Assembly: GCA_029007575.1 (NCBI GenBank)
Contig: JAQXIB010000025.1
Span: 1-28,216, forward strand
Source of the DNA: Clostridiales bacterium
GTDB taxonomy: Bacteria > Bacillota > Clostridia > Oscillospirales > Ruminococcaceae
Length of the DNA: 28,216 nucleotides
Reading direction: 5' to 3'
Below, one piece after another: positions 14,063 to 21,680 of this stretch (position 1 is its first letter; each line of letters opens with the position of its first letter). The notes under the pieces are model-generated. The model did no database searches. It was not told where the DNA came from and saw nothing but the letters and a program-made list of their open reading frames with translations. The position numbers and the translations under genes are program-made.

Positions 14063-16495
14063 ATGGGTAAAAAGTTATGTGCTTTGGCAGTCGCGCTGAC
14101 GATTGCCGCATCCTCACTCATCACTGCGTGGGCAGGGGACGTCAACACAACAGAAAGCAAAGCAGAGGAAAGCACACTGCATTGGAGTCAGTTCTTAGGC
14201 AATGAGGGGTTACAGGGTGTTTCTGACGCCAAAACACCTCGCACAGCGGAGGAACTGGAAGTAAAATGGACCAAACAAACCGGTACAGGCTGGAATGATG
14301 TTCCCGGCACGCCGATCATTGTAGGCAATTATGTTTATTGCTACAGCTCTCAATATTTGCACAAATATGATTTGATTACGGGAGAAGAACTTGCAAAAGC
14401 CCAAGTTTTCGGGAAGTCCACCAATCAGTTTTTCATCAATCTTTGTTATGGCGACGGAAAAATTTTCGTTCCGGTAAAAACAAATAATATGGAAGACGGC
14501 ACTGAAGTCAAAAAATCTCACCTGCGCGTTTTTGACGCCGATACATTGGAACAGCTTTATATTACGGAGGATATAACGACGGGTGATATGCAAACACCGG
14601 TTATGTATCATGACGGTTATGTAGTATTCGGAGGATATTTCAGAAACAGCTATTATGCTTGCTTTAGTACAGAGGATGAAGATCCTTCCAGTTCCAACGA
14701 AGTGAAACAAGCTGTTTGGTCGGTACAATCCACCAATACAAAAGGATTTTGTTGGAACGGCGCTGCTTTTGTCGGTGATTGTATTTATTTTGCCGACAAT
14801 GGTTACAGGGATTCCAGTACAGTTTGGACGATAAAATATAAAACCGGAGAAATTGTAGATAGTTTTAAGATGTCCACCGGTTATGATTCCAAGTCTACTA
14901 TTATCTATAATGATAAAAACAACCGAATCTATATTCCTTGCAACAACAGTGACGGCGGAGCTTCTGTTTTGGCTTATGAGGTGAATGCCGACGGAAAGCT
15001 GAATCAGAAAACTGTGAAAGAATGGAAGTCCGATACATCGGGCGGCGGTACGCAGTCCACACCGGTGATTTACAATAACCGTCTTTATATTGCCGGCGGT
15101 GGTGGTACGATGGGCTCCGGCGAGCCGTTCCATGTGATTGATGCCAATACCATGCAGGAAATTTATAAAATCGACGGCATGATCTCAAAAGGCTCTGCGG
15201 CCGTCAGCACAGCTTATGCTACCAAAGAAAACGGTAATCAGGTATATATCTATATGGTGCCCTATGACTGTACCAAAGAAAACAATTTCTGGATCATCTC
15301 CGATAAGGAAGGACAGATCGAGCCGCAATACGAAACAGCGACCGTAGGAAGCGACTATTGCTCTCAAAGTGTCGCGATCGCGTCTAACGGATATCTGGTT
15401 TGGTATCAAGACGATAAGAATTTATATGTTTGCGGCAGAAAAGATTCCGACACTGCCTCCGCTTTAACCGGCGATGATGTGAACGCGCAAATCGCACGTC
15501 AGGCAGATCCCGCCGATTTCGGATATTATAATAAGGTGGAAATTGCCCGTATCGAGGAACGGTATGATGCTTTAAGTGATACCGAAAAAGCGAAAGTAAC
15601 AGAATATCATAAATTGTTAGAAATTAAAAAGGTCATGCAGTATGACGGTGCCAATGCAATAGAACGCCTGAATACCGGCATTGCTGCTTTGCCGGAGACT
15701 GTTACATTGGAAAACAAGGAAATGGTACAGACGCTTCTGAATGTTTACAACAAGCTGTCGGATGCTGAGAAAGCAGGGCTTGTCAATGCTGATAAACTGA
15801 TTGCTGCAGATCAAACGATTCAGAAGTTGGAAACAGAACAGAAAATTGCCGCATTAAAGCAGGAGATCGAGGCGCTTCCGTCTGTTGACAAATTGACTTC
15901 TGCGAATAGCGTTGTAGTTAAAAACTTGGTAAGCCGTTATCTCGCTTTGGATACCGAAAGCCAGAAAAAGGCGGATGCTGACGGTGTGTTGCTAGTAGCA
16001 GAGGCCAGAATCGCCGCGATTGAGAAGCAGATGAGTGATCTACAAGCACTCATTCGGGAAAAATTGGAGGGCAAGAAAGTAACGCTCGATTCTGCGGCAG
16101 ATGTAAAAGCAATCGACAAAGCAATGGAAGGATTGGCTACTTCAGATATTGCGCTGATTACCGAAGTGGAACAATATTTGAGTCCGGCCAAGGTCGACTT
16201 GGTCAATTTGATGACTGAAAAACTCATTGATCTGACTGTTACCAAAGATAATTTGGAAGAAACCAAATCGTTGCTGGAGGATATTGCTTATTTCTATCAG
16301 GGCATTTTAGAAGCAGATACCAAATATGTGAAAAATTATGAGCAAGTCGCGCTGGTCCAGAAAGCCGTAGACCTTCTGGAAGCTGAGTTGAATATTCCGC
16401 AATCGGGAGTCGAACTGCCGTGGAGTATCATGGGAGTATTGATGTTTTCCGGAATTGCTGTTATGATAATAAATAGACGTCGTAAAAGCAGATAA
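14063..16495 (+). CDS. Secreted, anchored PQQ-like beta-propeller protein of the B12 uptake operon
   Basis: The 810-residue protein has a signal peptide (residues 1-24, cleavage after T-A-W-A). It then has a beta-propeller of PQQ/BamB type from about 40 to 460, starting W-S-Q-F-L-G-N. About seven or eight blades can be traced from repeats such as G-T-P-I-I-V-G-N-Y-V-Y-C with Y-D-L-I-T-G-E, and Q-S-T-P-V-I-Y-N-N-R-L-Y with I-D-A-N-T. A helical stalk (about 480-775) has repeats of Y-x-x-L-S-D-x-E-K-A-x-V. The end is I-P-Q-S-G (778-782), a hydrophobic segment and R-R-R-K-S-R, like a degenerate LPxTG sorting signal or a plain membrane anchor. ATG 14063 follows AGGAGGAGAAGG; a start at 14027 would spoil the signal peptide. 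The riboswitch and its neighbours suggest surface binding of cobamides. Binding is inferred, by analogy with the BtuG propeller of Bacteroides; the PQQ name does not imply PQQ use. Confidence 0.88.
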   Translation: MGKKLCALAVALTIAASSLITAWAGDVNTTESKAEESTLHWSQFLGNEGLQGVSDAKTPRTAEELEVKWTKQTGTGWNDVPGTPIIVGNYVYCYSSQYLHKYDLITGEELAKAQVFGKSTNQFFINLCYGDGKIFVPVKTNNMEDGTEVKKSHLRVFDADTLEQLYITEDITTGDMQTPVMYHDGYVVFGGYFRNSYYACFSTEDEDPSSSNEVKQAVWSVQSTNTKGFCWNGAAFVGDCIYFADNGYRDSSTVWTIKYKTGEIVDSFKMSTGYDSKSTIIYNDKNNRIYIPCNNSDGGASVLAYEVNADGKLNQKTVKEWKSDTSGGGTQSTPVIYNNRLYIAGGGGTMGSGEPFHVIDANTMQEIYKIDGMISKGSAAVSTAYATKENGNQVYIYMVPYDCTKENNFWIISDKEGQIEPQYETATVGSDYCSQSVAIASNGYLVWYQDDKNLYVCGRKDSDTASALTGDDVNAQIARQADPADFGYYNKVEIARIEERYDALSDTEKAKVTEYHKLLEIKKVMQYDGANAIERLNTGIAALPETVTLENKEMVQTLLNVYNKLSDAEKAGLVNADKLIAADQTIQKLETEQKIAALKQEIEALPSVDKLTSANSVVVKNLVSRYLALDTESQKKADADGVLLVAEARIAAIEKQMSDLQALIREKLEGKKVTLDSAADVKAIDKAMEGLATSDIALITEVEQYLSPAKVDLVNLMTEKLIDLTVTKDNLEETKSLLEDIAYFYQGILEADTKYVKNYEQVALVQKAVDLLEAELNIPQSGVELPWSIMGVLMFSGIAVMIINRRRKSR

Positions 16496-16539
16496 TTTCT
16501 GCCGGACAATCCACAATTTGATTTCTTTTCTTTGAGATT

Positions 16540-16576
16540 AAGCGGGCGGCATTGCCGTCCGCTTGATGTGGTTTTT
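16540..16576 (+). terminator. Strong hairpin between propeller and DUF4430 genes, possibly a partial terminator
   Basis: AAGCGGGCGGC (16540-16550) pairs with GCCGTCCGCTT (16554-16564), with one G-T wobble and a 3-base loop. The T-run TTTTT is offset by 7 bases, so termination would be partial at best. It may also protect the upstream mRNA end. The rest of the 152-base gap holds a weak AAAACAG/CTGTTTT stem and no gene. Confidence 0.4.
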
Positions 16577-16647
16577 GCAAAACAGAAAAAACACCTGTTT
16601 TATTTTGAAACTTCCGGTAATGATTGCCGTGATAATAAAGTTGTTAT

Positions 16648-18120
16648 ATGAATAAGAAAAAAAATCCCTTTTCCGAGCGTACTTTATTCCATTCACGATC
16701 AGAAAGCAGTGATAAACAGATTATGAATACCATTCAAAAACGTCGCATCAGAAAGATTGTTCTATGTTCTGCTGTGGGCATCTTGATATTGGGTGTTGTC
16801 TTGAAACTGACCATTGAGCCGGCTGATTATTATAAAAGCCTATATTCACAAGCTGAAAAAGCAGAAAAAATGGTTGATAAAGCGGTATTGGGAAATGACA
16901 ACGGTCAGTATTCGGAATATACCGTTTCTTCCTTTTCAGAGCAGGTGGAAAAGGCGAAACAAACGGCAACTGAGAAAACACTGAAATACAGCAAAATTAA
17001 GGTTTATTATCAGGATTTTCGGGAAGAATTAAAGGCATTTAAAAAGGCTGCGAACAACAACTGTCTTTCTGAGCAGGAAGTGGCATCTCTTCGGGAAGAG
17101 GGAAAAAGCTTTGAAAAAACGGTACAATTATCAGAGGGACGATCACTGAAATGGTGTTTTAACGGTAAGGCGGTCAAGAATCCTGCGCCGGTGAATCTGG
17201 AAGTAAAACCGGATTCTCTTTATCAGCAGGAATTTGAATATTTTGCCAAGGACTTTGGCACGACGGGAAGTACGATCGCTTTTTTACATAACGGCGCCTT
17301 GCCCTGCACCGCTACGGTTACCTTGTCATATCAAACCGATCTGAAGGATTTACAGGTGTATCGTTATGACGGTCAAACGCGAAAAATAGGACATTTGATT
17401 CGAGCCGAAGCTTCGGATAACCACATTTCGTTCCCGATCTCGGAAGGCGGCGTTTATTTTATTTTAGAGATCTCGGCAGAAAATGCGCAAAATGCCGATA
17501 AAAATCCGAATGAAGTGGTGATTGACGCAGTCACGCAAGCCAATCAGCAAAAGGAAAACGAGAAGACGCAAAGCTCCTCCGATATGACTGCACAGACAAA
17601 GAGCGAAGCGGATCGCTCCTTTGCGCTGACTGCTTCAGCAAGTGCATCTGCTCCTTTCGTTTCTTCGGAAAAAACTGCCGCAAAAAAATACTGCACGGTG
17701 GAAATTCGATGTGATACGGTGGTTGATACCGGAAAATTGACCAATCAGGCGGTGGCAAAATACATTCCGAAGGACGGAGTCATATTAGCGGAAACCAAGA
17801 TGGAAATCGCTGAGGGGGAAACTGCTTTTGAGGTACTCAAACGGGTCACCAGAGAAGAAGGTATTCAGATGGAATTTCGAAGCGATCCGCTTTACAGCGG
17901 TGCCTATATCGAGGGAATCAATCATCTTTATGAATTGGACGGCGGCAGTGGCTCCGGTTGGATGTATAAAGTAAACGGTTGGTTTCCGAATTATGGATGC
18001 AGTCAGTACAAACTGAAAGACGGAGACAAAATGGTATGGTGTTACACCTGCAACATCGGAAAAGATGTTGGTGACCAATACTATGATACCCATCCGGACG
18101 CTAATCCGGAATATTCCTAA
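16648..18120 (+). CDS. Membrane-anchored DUF4430 (transcobalamin-like) protein
   Basis: The 490-residue protein has a basic N terminus and one membrane segment (about 36-56), so the rest should lie outside the cell. Residues 61-137 are helical and FIVAR-like (L-G-N-D-N-G-Q-Y-S, then A-x-x-x-A spacing). A beta-rich region spans 155-277, and a Ser/Ala/Gln/Lys linker covers 278-345. The DUF4430 domain covers 346-470, with G-S-G-W-M-Y-K-V-N-G near 435 and Y-K-L-K-D-G-D-K-M-V-W-C-Y-T near 454. DUF4430 is related to the C-terminal cobalamin-binding domain of transcobalamin and intrinsic factor, which fits the riboswitch-controlled operon. Five Cys lie in or near the domain and could form disulfides. 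No clear ribosome binding site precedes the ATG, which is unlike the rest of the operon. EcfT follows 18 bases later. Confidence 0.88.
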   Translation: MNKKKNPFSERTLFHSRSESSDKQIMNTIQKRRIRKIVLCSAVGILILGVVLKLTIEPADYYKSLYSQAEKAEKMVDKAVLGNDNGQYSEYTVSSFSEQVEKAKQTATEKTLKYSKIKVYYQDFREELKAFKKAANNNCLSEQEVASLREEGKSFEKTVQLSEGRSLKWCFNGKAVKNPAPVNLEVKPDSLYQQEFEYFAKDFGTTGSTIAFLHNGALPCTATVTLSYQTDLKDLQVYRYDGQTRKIGHLIRAEASDNHISFPISEGGVYFILEISAENAQNADKNPNEVVIDAVTQANQQKENEKTQSSSDMTAQTKSEADRSFALTASASASAPFVSSEKTAAKKYCTVEIRCDTVVDTGKLTNQAVAKYIPKDGVILAETKMEIAEGETAFEVLKRVTREEGIQMEFRSDPLYSGAYIEGINHLYELDGGSGSGWMYKVNGWFPNYGCSQYKLKDGDKMVWCYTCNIGKDVGDQYYDTHPDANPEYS

Positions 18121-18138
18121 ACGATAGGAGATACGCTG

Positions 18139-19053
18139 ATGAAAAGCCGATATATCGGATTGGGAGAGGACAGCAACTTCGCTTCTTTTCATCCGATCGT
18201 TACCTTTGTTTATTTTTGCGCTGTCATTATCATATCCATGTTTTCTATGAGTCCGGTATTTTTGCTGATGACCTTTGCTGTCGGATTCAGCTATTCCATT
18301 GTGCTGGGTGGTTGGAAAGCTGTTCGGTTCAACCTGATTTTTGCCGTTCCCGTCCTGCTGCTCACCATGATCATCAATCCGCTTTCCAATCACCGCGGGG
18401 TGACCGTGCTGTTTTATCTGAACGGTAACGCCATTACATTGGAAGCAATCATTTACGGCCTTGCCTCTGCCGCAATGCTGGTGAGCGTTGTGATGTGGTT
18501 TTCCTGCTTTAACAAGATCATGACCTCGGATAAGATCATTTATTTGTTCGGTCGGGTGATTCCGGTGATTGCTTTGCTGTTATCGATGTGTTTCCGGTTT
18601 ATTCCGCTGTTAAAAGCGCGGTTTCGTGAAATCCATGACGGGCAGAAATGCATGGGCAGGCAGTTCCGGAAAAGGGAAATCGTCAAAAAAGGCAGGCTGC
18701 TTGGCAAGGAAATTTCCATCTTGATTGCATGGTCGCTGGAGGCCGCCATTGATACCTCTGATTCCATGGAAGCACGGGGATATGGTTTGCGCGGGCGCAC
18801 CAGTTTTCATATTTTTAAGTTTTCTAAGCGCGACTGCAATATGCTGATTTTGATCGTTGTATTGGCGGCGGTCGTGCTATCGGGATGTTTTTTGGGAGTC
18901 AATAATATTTATTATTATCCGGCAATTGTCTATCCGACGTCATGGCAGCTCATCCTGCCCTTTGCCGTTAGCTATTTCATACTATTGATATTGCCGATAT
19001 TTATGGATATTAAGGGAGAACGAAAATGGCGGAAATTGAGTTTAGAAATGTGA
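18139..19053 (+). CDS. ECF transporter transmembrane component (EcfT/CbiQ family)
   Basis: EcfT couples the ATPases to the substrate-binding S component. The 304-residue protein has about six membrane segments. Between the membrane blocks is a cytoplasmic helical part containing K-A-R-F-R-E-I near residue 155 and E-A-R-G-Y-G near 211. The latter is the Ala-Arg-Gly motif that docks into the ATPases. TAGGAG stands 8 bases before the ATG. The end overlaps the ATPase gene by 28 bases. The substrate is set by the S component and by operon context: a cobamide or cobinamide is most likely, because the operon starts with a cobalamin riboswitch and ends with cbiZ. Confidence 0.9.
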   Translation: MKSRYIGLGEDSNFASFHPIVTFVYFCAVIIISMFSMSPVFLLMTFAVGFSYSIVLGGWKAVRFNLIFAVPVLLLTMIINPLSNHRGVTVLFYLNGNAITLEAIIYGLASAAMLVSVVMWFSCFNKIMTSDKIIYLFGRVIPVIALLLSMCFRFIPLLKARFREIHDGQKCMGRQFRKREIVKKGRLLGKEISILIAWSLEAAIDTSDSMEARGYGLRGRTSFHIFKFSKRDCNMLILIVVLAAVVLSGCFLGVNNIYYYPAIVYPTSWQLILPFAVSYFILLILPIFMDIKGERKWRKLSLEM

Positions 19054-20708
19054 GCTTTACTTATCCGGGCGCGGAAAGGGCAGCCTTGGAAAATGTGAAT
19101 TTAATCATAGAGCCTTCTCAGTTTATTGTGCTCTGCGGTAAATCGGGATGCGGGAAAAGCACATTGTTGCGGCAGATGAAGAAAAATCTGATGCCGTTCG
19201 GTGATTTAAAAGGTGATATTCTTTATCACGGCATAGATATTACCGAACTGGATGACCGCAGAAGCGCGCAGGAAATCGGCTTTGTACAGCAAAATCCGGA
19301 AAACCAGATCGTTACCGACAAGGTTTGGCATGAGTTGGCGTTTGGATTGGAAAGTTTGGGGTATCCGAATGCGGTGATTCGCCGCAAGGTTGCGGAGATG
19401 GCAAGCTTTTTCGGTATTCAAACCTGGTTTCGGAAAAACGTCAGCGAATTGTCCGGCGGACAGAAGCAACTGCTTAATCTGGCTTCCATTATGGCAATGC
19501 AGCCAAAGGTGCTGATTTTGGATGAGCCGACTTCTCAGCTTGATCCGATTGCCTCGATGGAATTTTTGGAAACGTTACAGCGGATCAACCGAGAGCTTGG
19601 AACGACGATCATCATTTCGGAGCATCGTTTGGAGGAGCTTTTTCCGATGGCGGACAAGGCTGTCGTGATGGAAAACGGCAAAATATTGGTATATGATGAA
19701 ATCGAACGGGTAGCGGCGTTTCTCGGTGAAAACAAAAATGTGATGTATCAGGGCTTGCCGGCAGCCATGAAGATCTATGCCGAGGTGAAACCGGAAGGAA
19801 AATGTCCGGTGACGGTCAGAGATGGGCGGTTGTGGTTAAACCGTTTATTTCAAAATGAAGTGAAAGTGAAAAAAACTTCAGAATTACATCATCAGGAGAA
19901 ATCCAGCTCGGCGGTTGAAACAGAGGTGGCGTTGGAGGACGTCTGGTTTCGATATGAGCGAAACGGTAATGATATTGTCCGCGGTATTAGCTTGAAGGTA
20001 AACAAAGGAGAATTTCTCTGCATGGTCGGCGGAAACGGTGTCGGAAAAAGCACGACGCTGAAGCTGATCAGCGGCATTCAAAAACCGTATCGCGGTAAAG
20101 TGCTCATTCGCGGCAAGGAGATAGCAAAGATACGGGACGATGTGACGATCGGAGTTTTGCCGCAGAATCCGCAAGCGGTATTTACCGAAATCACGGCGGA
20201 GGACGAACTATTTGAGGCATTGTATTATGACAAACGAACCTATGAGGAAAAAGAGCAGGCGGTTCAGGAGATGATGAAGCTGCTGATGCTGGATCACTTA
20301 CAGCAATCTCATCCCTACGATTTGAGCGGGGGAGAGCAGCAGCGGCTCGCTTTAGGAAAGATTTTATTGCTTCAACCTGATATTCTGTTGTTAGACGAGC
20401 CGACAAAGGGGTTGGATCCTTACATAAAATCCATTTTTGCCGGAATATTAAAAGATTTGAAACAAATAGGTGTTACAATTATTATGGTAACGCATGATAT
20501 TGAATTTGCTGCCGAATATGCCGATCGCTGCGCGATGGTTTTCGATGGGGATATTGTTTCCTGTGATCCGCCGCGCGAATTTTTCAGCGGCAACAGCTTT
20601 TATACAACTGCCTCAAATCGTATGTCGCGGCATGTATTTGAAGATGCAGTAACCTGTCAGGATGTGATTGATCTATGCGTCGCCAATTTGATGCAGAAGG
20701 ATATTTAA
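19026..20708 (+). CDS. ECF transporter fused double ATPase (EcfA1-EcfA2)
   Basis: The 560-residue protein has two complete ABC ATPase domains in tandem. Domain 1 has Walker A GKSGCGKST near residue 38, signature LSGGQK near 142, Walker B L-I-L-D-E-P-T-S-Q-L-D and the switch His in ISEH. Domain 2 has Walker A GGNGVGKST near 335, signature LSGGEQQRLALG near 433, L-L-L-D-E-P-T-K-G-L-D and V-T-H-D. All catalytic elements look intact in both. In most Bacillota the two ATPases are separate genes, and fused forms usually belong to dedicated ECF systems, as the operon here suggests. AAGGGAG precedes the ATG inside the end of ecfT, and the 3' end overlaps the S-component gene by 34 bases, so the three subunits are probably translationally coupled. 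Confidence 0.93.
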   Translation: MAEIEFRNVSFTYPGAERAALENVNLIIEPSQFIVLCGKSGCGKSTLLRQMKKNLMPFGDLKGDILYHGIDITELDDRRSAQEIGFVQQNPENQIVTDKVWHELAFGLESLGYPNAVIRRKVAEMASFFGIQTWFRKNVSELSGGQKQLLNLASIMAMQPKVLILDEPTSQLDPIASMEFLETLQRINRELGTTIIISEHRLEELFPMADKAVVMENGKILVYDEIERVAAFLGENKNVMYQGLPAAMKIYAEVKPEGKCPVTVRDGRLWLNRLFQNEVKVKKTSELHHQEKSSSAVETEVALEDVWFRYERNGNDIVRGISLKVNKGEFLCMVGGNGVGKSTTLKLISGIQKPYRGKVLIRGKEIAKIRDDVTIGVLPQNPQAVFTEITAEDELFEALYYDKRTYEEKEQAVQEMMKLLMLDHLQQSHPYDLSGGEQQRLALGKILLLQPDILLLDEPTKGLDPYIKSIFAGILKDLKQIGVTIIMVTHDIEFAAEYADRCAMVFDGDIVSCDPPREFFSGNSFYTTASNRMSRHVFEDAVTCQDVIDLCVANLMQKDI

Positions 20709-21646
20709 AAGCCAGAAAAAAACGGACGCTGGTAACCGCCGCGATTATTGCTGTGATGGTTCCGCTCGTGATGGCGGTGGTTATTTGGGTGGATCGAACT
20801 GCGGACAAGGCAAAAAACTGGAACAGCGTCTACCTGGCGCTCAGTTTGTTTATTATCATCGGCACGATCGTCCCTTTTTTCATGGTGTTTGAAAAGCGGA
20901 AGCCGAAGGCAAGAGAGGTTGTCATGGTGGCGATGATGTCAGCACTGACGGTGACCGGCAATTTTGCAGCGCATATTGTGGGCTTCGGGGTGTTTCAGCC
21001 CGGAACCGCTCTGGTCATGATTGCGGGTATTTCGCTTGGCCCGGAGGCAGGCTTTTTAGTGGGTGCGACTGCACGCTTTTTTATCAACTTTTTTGCAGGT
21101 CAGGGGCCTTGGACTCCTTGGCAGATGGTTTGCTGGGGCATTTTGGGATTTTTGGCCGGATTGATTTTTAACAAGGTGGATATTGATAAGATCAAATCGC
21201 GCAATTTTCAGATTGTAGCCGGTCCGCTGGTATGTATTGCCGTGTCGATTGTTGCGGCATATCTTTCCTTTTTGCTTTTTGGGAAAGAAGAAGATACTTT
21301 CTTTGGCTGGCGGCTATACCTGTTCGGTGCAGTAGGTTTGATCATTGGATTGTTGATCCAACGCAAGCGGCTGCCGGTGGATGATATTACCTTGTCTGTG
21401 TTCGGATTTTTCAGTACTTTTATTATCTATGGCGGCATCATGAATATTGCCACCATGGTGATGGCGAGTGCGATCCCTGCCTCAGGAGTGGGGCTTGATT
21501 GGAAGTCTTTGAAAATCTTGTATATTTCAGGCGTACCTTATGATGCCATGCACGGCATAGCAACGGCATTTTTCCTGTTTTTATTCGGAGACAGGGTGAT
21601 TCGTAAGGTGGAGCGCGCCAAGATCAAATACGGTATGTATCGATAA
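20675..21646 (+). CDS. ECF transporter substrate-binding (S) component, probably for cobamides
   Basis: The 323-residue protein is strongly hydrophobic. Two membrane segments (about 19-38 and 50-70) precede an ECF S-component-like core. In that core K-A-R-E-V-V-M-V-A-M-M-S-A-L-T leads into F-Q-P-G-T-A-L-V-M-I-A-G and G-P-E-A-G-F-L-V-G-A-T-A-R-F. A-G-Q-G-P-W-T-P-W-Q-M, typical of the family, follows. Length exceeds the usual 170-200 residues because of the N-terminal pair and extra C-terminal segments. CbrT-type cobalamin S components are known from lactobacilli; I cannot say from the sequence whether this is an orthologue. The ATG at 20675 lies inside the ATPase gene, without a strong ribosome binding site, so coupling is likely. 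Substrate assignment rests on the riboswitch and cbiZ. Confidence 0.85.
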   Translation: MRRQFDAEGYLKARKKRTLVTAAIIAVMVPLVMAVVIWVDRTADKAKNWNSVYLALSLFIIIGTIVPFFMVFEKRKPKAREVVMVAMMSALTVTGNFAAHIVGFGVFQPGTALVMIAGISLGPEAGFLVGATARFFINFFAGQGPWTPWQMVCWGILGFLAGLIFNKVDIDKIKSRNFQIVAGPLVCIAVSIVAAYLSFLLFGKEEDTFFGWRLYLFGAVGLIIGLLIQRKRLPVDDITLSVFGFFSTFIIYGGIMNIATMVMASAIPASGVGLDWKSLKILYISGVPYDAMHGIATAFFLFLFGDRVIRKVERAKIKYGMYR

Positions 21647-21680
21647 ACGAATCATGGTATCAGGAAGGACTGGCGAGAGC

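Noticed and set aside
14210..15133. Long antisense frame (307 codons) inside the propeller gene, and a 265-codon antisense frame at 8849-9646
   Set aside because: No ribosome binding site, no recognisable domain, and the sense strand holds convincing genes with clear domains.
14063..16495. PQQ-dependent dehydrogenase or BamB outer-membrane assembly factor
   Set aside because: No heme or quinoprotein active-site residues were seen, and the organism looks Gram-positive with no outer membrane. The riboswitch context points to corrinoids.
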